48,268 nucleotides of DNA from Tepidibacter formicigenes DSM 15518 (GTDB lineage: Bacteria; Bacillota; Clostridia; Peptostreptococcales; Peptostreptococcaceae), in the NCBI RefSeq assembly GCF_900142235.1, contig NZ_FRAE01000017.1:1-48268 (forward strand). Direction: 5' to 3'. The stretch's first letter is position 1. Each line of letters begins with the position of its first letter. Shown here piece after piece: positions 46,800 to 48,268 of the stretch. The notes under the pieces are model-generated. The model was not told where the DNA came from and did not search any database. It saw nothing but the letters and a program-made list of their open reading frames with translations. The position numbers and the translations under genes were made by a program.

Positions 46800-47690
46800 A
46801 TGGATTTTACTCCTGTAGGTGTTTTAAGAGAAAATAAAAAAGAAGATAAAAAAAGATGGTCTTTTAAAAATCTAAATTTAAAACAAAATATATTTCTCTC
46901 TCCACTTATTTTATTTATAATAACACTTTTATGCATATTAGCACCTTTAATCACAAGCATTGATCCAACGTATATGGAGTTATCAAATATATTTGCATAT
47001 CCTTGTAGATCCAATATATTTGGAACAGATCATTTAGGAAGAGATGTATTTGCAAGAGTTTTATATGGAGGAAGAATATCTATTACTATAGGGATATTGT
47101 CTATGCTTATATCTACATTTATTGGAGCAACTTATGGAAGTATAAGTGGATATTTTGGAGGAATAATAGACAATTATATGATGAGATTTATAGATATAAT
47201 GATTAGCATACCATCTTTACTTATTATGACTTTAATTCAATCTATACTTCAAAGTAATAAAGTAAGCAGCATTGTATTTGTAATTGCAATAACCAGTTGG
47301 ATGAATATAGCAAAAATTGTAAGGAGTGAAGTTCTTGAACTAAAACAAAGAGAATTTGTACTTGCATCTAAAATTATGGGAGGAAATTTTGTACATATAA
47401 TAAAAAAACATCTTATACCTAATTTTATGCCTGCTATTATTTATATGTCAGTTGTAAACTCTGCAAATGCTATTATGGCAGAAACTACTTTGAGCTTTTT
47501 AGGACTAGGGCTTCCTATAGAAATACCTTCTTGGGGAAGTATGTTAATGGATGCACAAAAGAGTATTTTATTAAATAAATGGTGGGTAGCGTTATTTCCT
47601 GGAGTGTTTATGATATCTACAATATTTTGTATAACTAATATAGGAGAATATATAAGATATAAAAATAATAAAAAATTTAATAATATATAA
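46800..47690 (+). CDS. Peptide ABC transporter permease (OppC/DppC type)
   Basis: A 296-residue membrane protein with about six helices and a cytoplasmic N-terminus. FGTDHLGRDVFARVLYGGR near residue 75 is the OppC signature, and the EAA loop near 195 reads ASKIMGGNFVHIIKKHLIPN. It begins one base after the previous stop. The ATP-binding genes that normally follow (oppD, oppF) are absent; the next 380 bases are non-coding. Confidence 0.95.
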   Translation: MDFTPVGVLRENKKEDKKRWSFKNLNLKQNIFLSPLILFIITLLCILAPLITSIDPTYMELSNIFAYPCRSNIFGTDHLGRDVFARVLYGGRISITIGILSMLISTFIGATYGSISGYFGGIIDNYMMRFIDIMISIPSLLIMTLIQSILQSNKVSSIVFVIAITSWMNIAKIVRSEVLELKQREFVLASKIMGGNFVHIIKKHLIPNFMPAIIYMSVVNSANAIMAETTLSFLGLGLPIEIPSWGSMLMDAQKSILLNKWWVALFPGVFMISTIFCITNIGEYIRYKNNKKFNNI

Positions 47691-47715
47691 AAAATAAAAA
47701 TTTTTCCAAAAGAAC

Positions 47716-47744
47716 TTGATTGTCCCAAATAGATATGATATTAT
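47716..47744 (+). promoter_or_regulatory. Promoter of the orphan leader
   Basis: TTGATT at 47716-47721 and TATTAT at 47739-47744, spacing 17. Transcription should run into the hairpin at 47781. Confidence 0.55.
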
Positions 47745-47780
47745 ATTAACAAAGCTAGAAAACAAAATTAAGAAAATAAG

Positions 47781-47833
47781 GCCATGAAGGTTTTTAGAGA
47801 ACTGAATTCTCAAACCTTATGGCTTATTTTTTT
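47781..47833 (+). terminator. Long hairpin terminator sharing the oppA leader motif
   Basis: GCCAT-GA-AGGTTT pairs with AAACCT-T-ATGGC, with GAGAA/TTCTC as the inner stem; TTATTTTTTT follows. The 5' arm GCCATGAAGGTTT combines both CCATGAAGG copies of the oppA leader. Confidence 0.8.
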
Positions 47834-47932
47834 GCTGACAACCCCTTATCAGCAATTTATGATACCTCTTAAAATGTAGGTTTAAATAAACTCAAAATTC
47901 TCAATTGCCCTGTATAAGGGCTTATTTTTTTT
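47834..47932 (+). promoter_or_regulatory. Attenuator-like structure downstream of the orphan leader
   Basis: Hairpin GCTGA/TCAGC at 47834-47853 exposes CCCTTAT (47843-47849) in or beside its loop. A terminator GCCCT-GTATA-AGGGC (47907-47921) with eight T residues follows. CCCTTAT is the exact complement of ATAAGGG (47914-47920), the 3' arm of that terminator, so the two folds are mutually exclusive. No gene follows on this strand inside the window. Confidence 0.45.
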
Positions 47933-47985
47933 ACTCTATAGGAAATTATAAATTTTTTAAACTGTAACTTTGGTAACTGAATAAA

Positions 47986-48069
47986 AGTATCAACTATTTT
48001 GAGCAACGGAGTCCGTTAGGACTCGTTGGCGACATGAGCCATGCGATAGCATGAAGCGAATTTTTTTAG
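47986..48069. repeat. G+C-rich dispersed repeat, copy 2 (84 bp)
   Basis: Same orientation and almost the same sequence as 18727-18809. The GG at 48008-48009 (AA in copy 1) extends the first hairpin to CAAC-G-GAGTCC with GGACTC-GTTG; another change lies in the tetraloop of the second hairpin (GATA for GGTA). It abuts the stop codon of the minus-strand partial gene. Confidence 0.75.
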
Positions 48070-48268
48070 TTATTTAGAATTTAATTTTGAGTCTACTGAA
48101 TCATTTATTTCTTTAAATACTTTAAACATCATATCATTAAATTCTTTTGATGATTTAAAAAATATATCGACTTCTTGGATTTGAGATAGACTTTGAAACT
48201 GTTTATTAAGTTCGGCTAATCTATATTGCATATCTTTTTGAGTTTTTTTTGAGCTATATATCTCCGTT
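48070..48268 (-). CDS. C-terminal part of an unidentified protein (cut by window end)
   Basis: An open frame enters from the right edge and stops at 48070 on the minus strand, giving about 65 residues: helical and charged, including AELNKQFQSLSQIQEVDIFF and ending DSVDSKLNSK. Codon choice matches the neighbourhood. The family is not recognisable from this fragment. Its stop is right beside repeat copy 2, and it runs toward the peptide transporter operon. Confidence 0.55.
   Translation of the reverse strand, partial: TEIYSSKKTQKDMQYRLAELNKQFQSLSQIQEVDIFFKSSKEFNDMMFKVFKEINDSVDSKLNSK

Larger units (their letters stand above)
47691..48069. other. Non-coding region with orphan leader structures and repeat copy 2
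   Basis: Nearly 380 bases without a gene. In order it holds a promoter (47716-47744), a long hairpin terminator (47781-47833), an attenuator-like pair of hairpins (47834-47932), and the G+C-rich repeat copy 2 (47986-48069). No plus-strand gene follows inside the window. Confidence 0.7.

Overview
The window is an AT-rich (roughly 28-30% G+C by eye) chromosomal stretch from a low-GC Gram-positive anaerobe of class Clostridia. Gene order (rho-rpmE-tdk-prmC-prfA-sua5-ywlE-rpiB-upp-comEB-tagO-mnaA-atp), strong GGAGG ribosome sites, frequent TTG/GTG starts and a sodium-type F-ATPase c subunit fit a Peptostreptococcaceae-like or alkaliphilic/marine clostridium. The genus cannot be fixed from the sequence alone.

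Layout. 1-155: a G+C-rich structured remnant, probably the right end of a mobile element. 327-5592: a five-gene export operon (HlyD-like lipoprotein, two ABC-2 permeases, MarR regulator, TolC-like protein) with no ATPase gene. 5696-10868: transaldolase (behind a cre-like site), a convergent LysM gene, pdxST, and two glpX fructose-1,6-bisphosphatase paralogs, each with two CcpN-like sites at its promoter. 11057-22802: housekeeping run covering Rho, L31, thymidine kinase, a DUF1385 membrane protein, PrmC/RF1, a ZIP transporter, Sua5, arginine phosphatase YwlE, RpiB, Upp, dCMP deaminase, TagO and MnaA. 23113-30053: a complete F1Fo ATP synthase operon with two I-type genes and a Na+-binding c subunit. 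30077-31794: two uncharacterised genes. 31900-35205: acpS, CBS protein, YdcC-like lipoprotein, alr and the NdoAI/NdoA toxin-antitoxin pair. 35301-42231: an envelope-polysaccharide block (GH26-like secreted protein, small secreted protein, DUF5693, CsaB, TagA, YitT). 42287-44043: split transketolase. 44265-47690: an oligopeptide-type ABC importer (binding protein plus two permeases, no ATPases) behind an attenuator-like leader. 47691-48268: an orphan leader with a related hairpin, a second attenuator-like structure, copy 2 of a G+C-rich repeat, and the 3' end of a minus-strand gene.

How the genes connect. Transaldolase, transketolase, RpiB and two FBPases form a non-oxidative pentose phosphate/gluconeogenic set; the cis sites suggest CcpA and CcpN-type carbon control. 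TagO, MnaA, TagA and CsaB together give a plausible route to a pyruvylated GlcNAc-ManNAc wall polymer of the kind that anchors S-layer proteins. Alr and Rho-PrmC-RF1 are core wall and gene-expression functions.

Most noteworthy: the shared CcpN-like sites at both glpX genes; the matched CCATGAAGGTTT leader hairpins flanking the peptide transporter, one with no gene behind it; the 83/84-bp G+C-rich repeat in two distant places; the Na+ signature of AtpE; and two ABC transport operons lacking ATPases.
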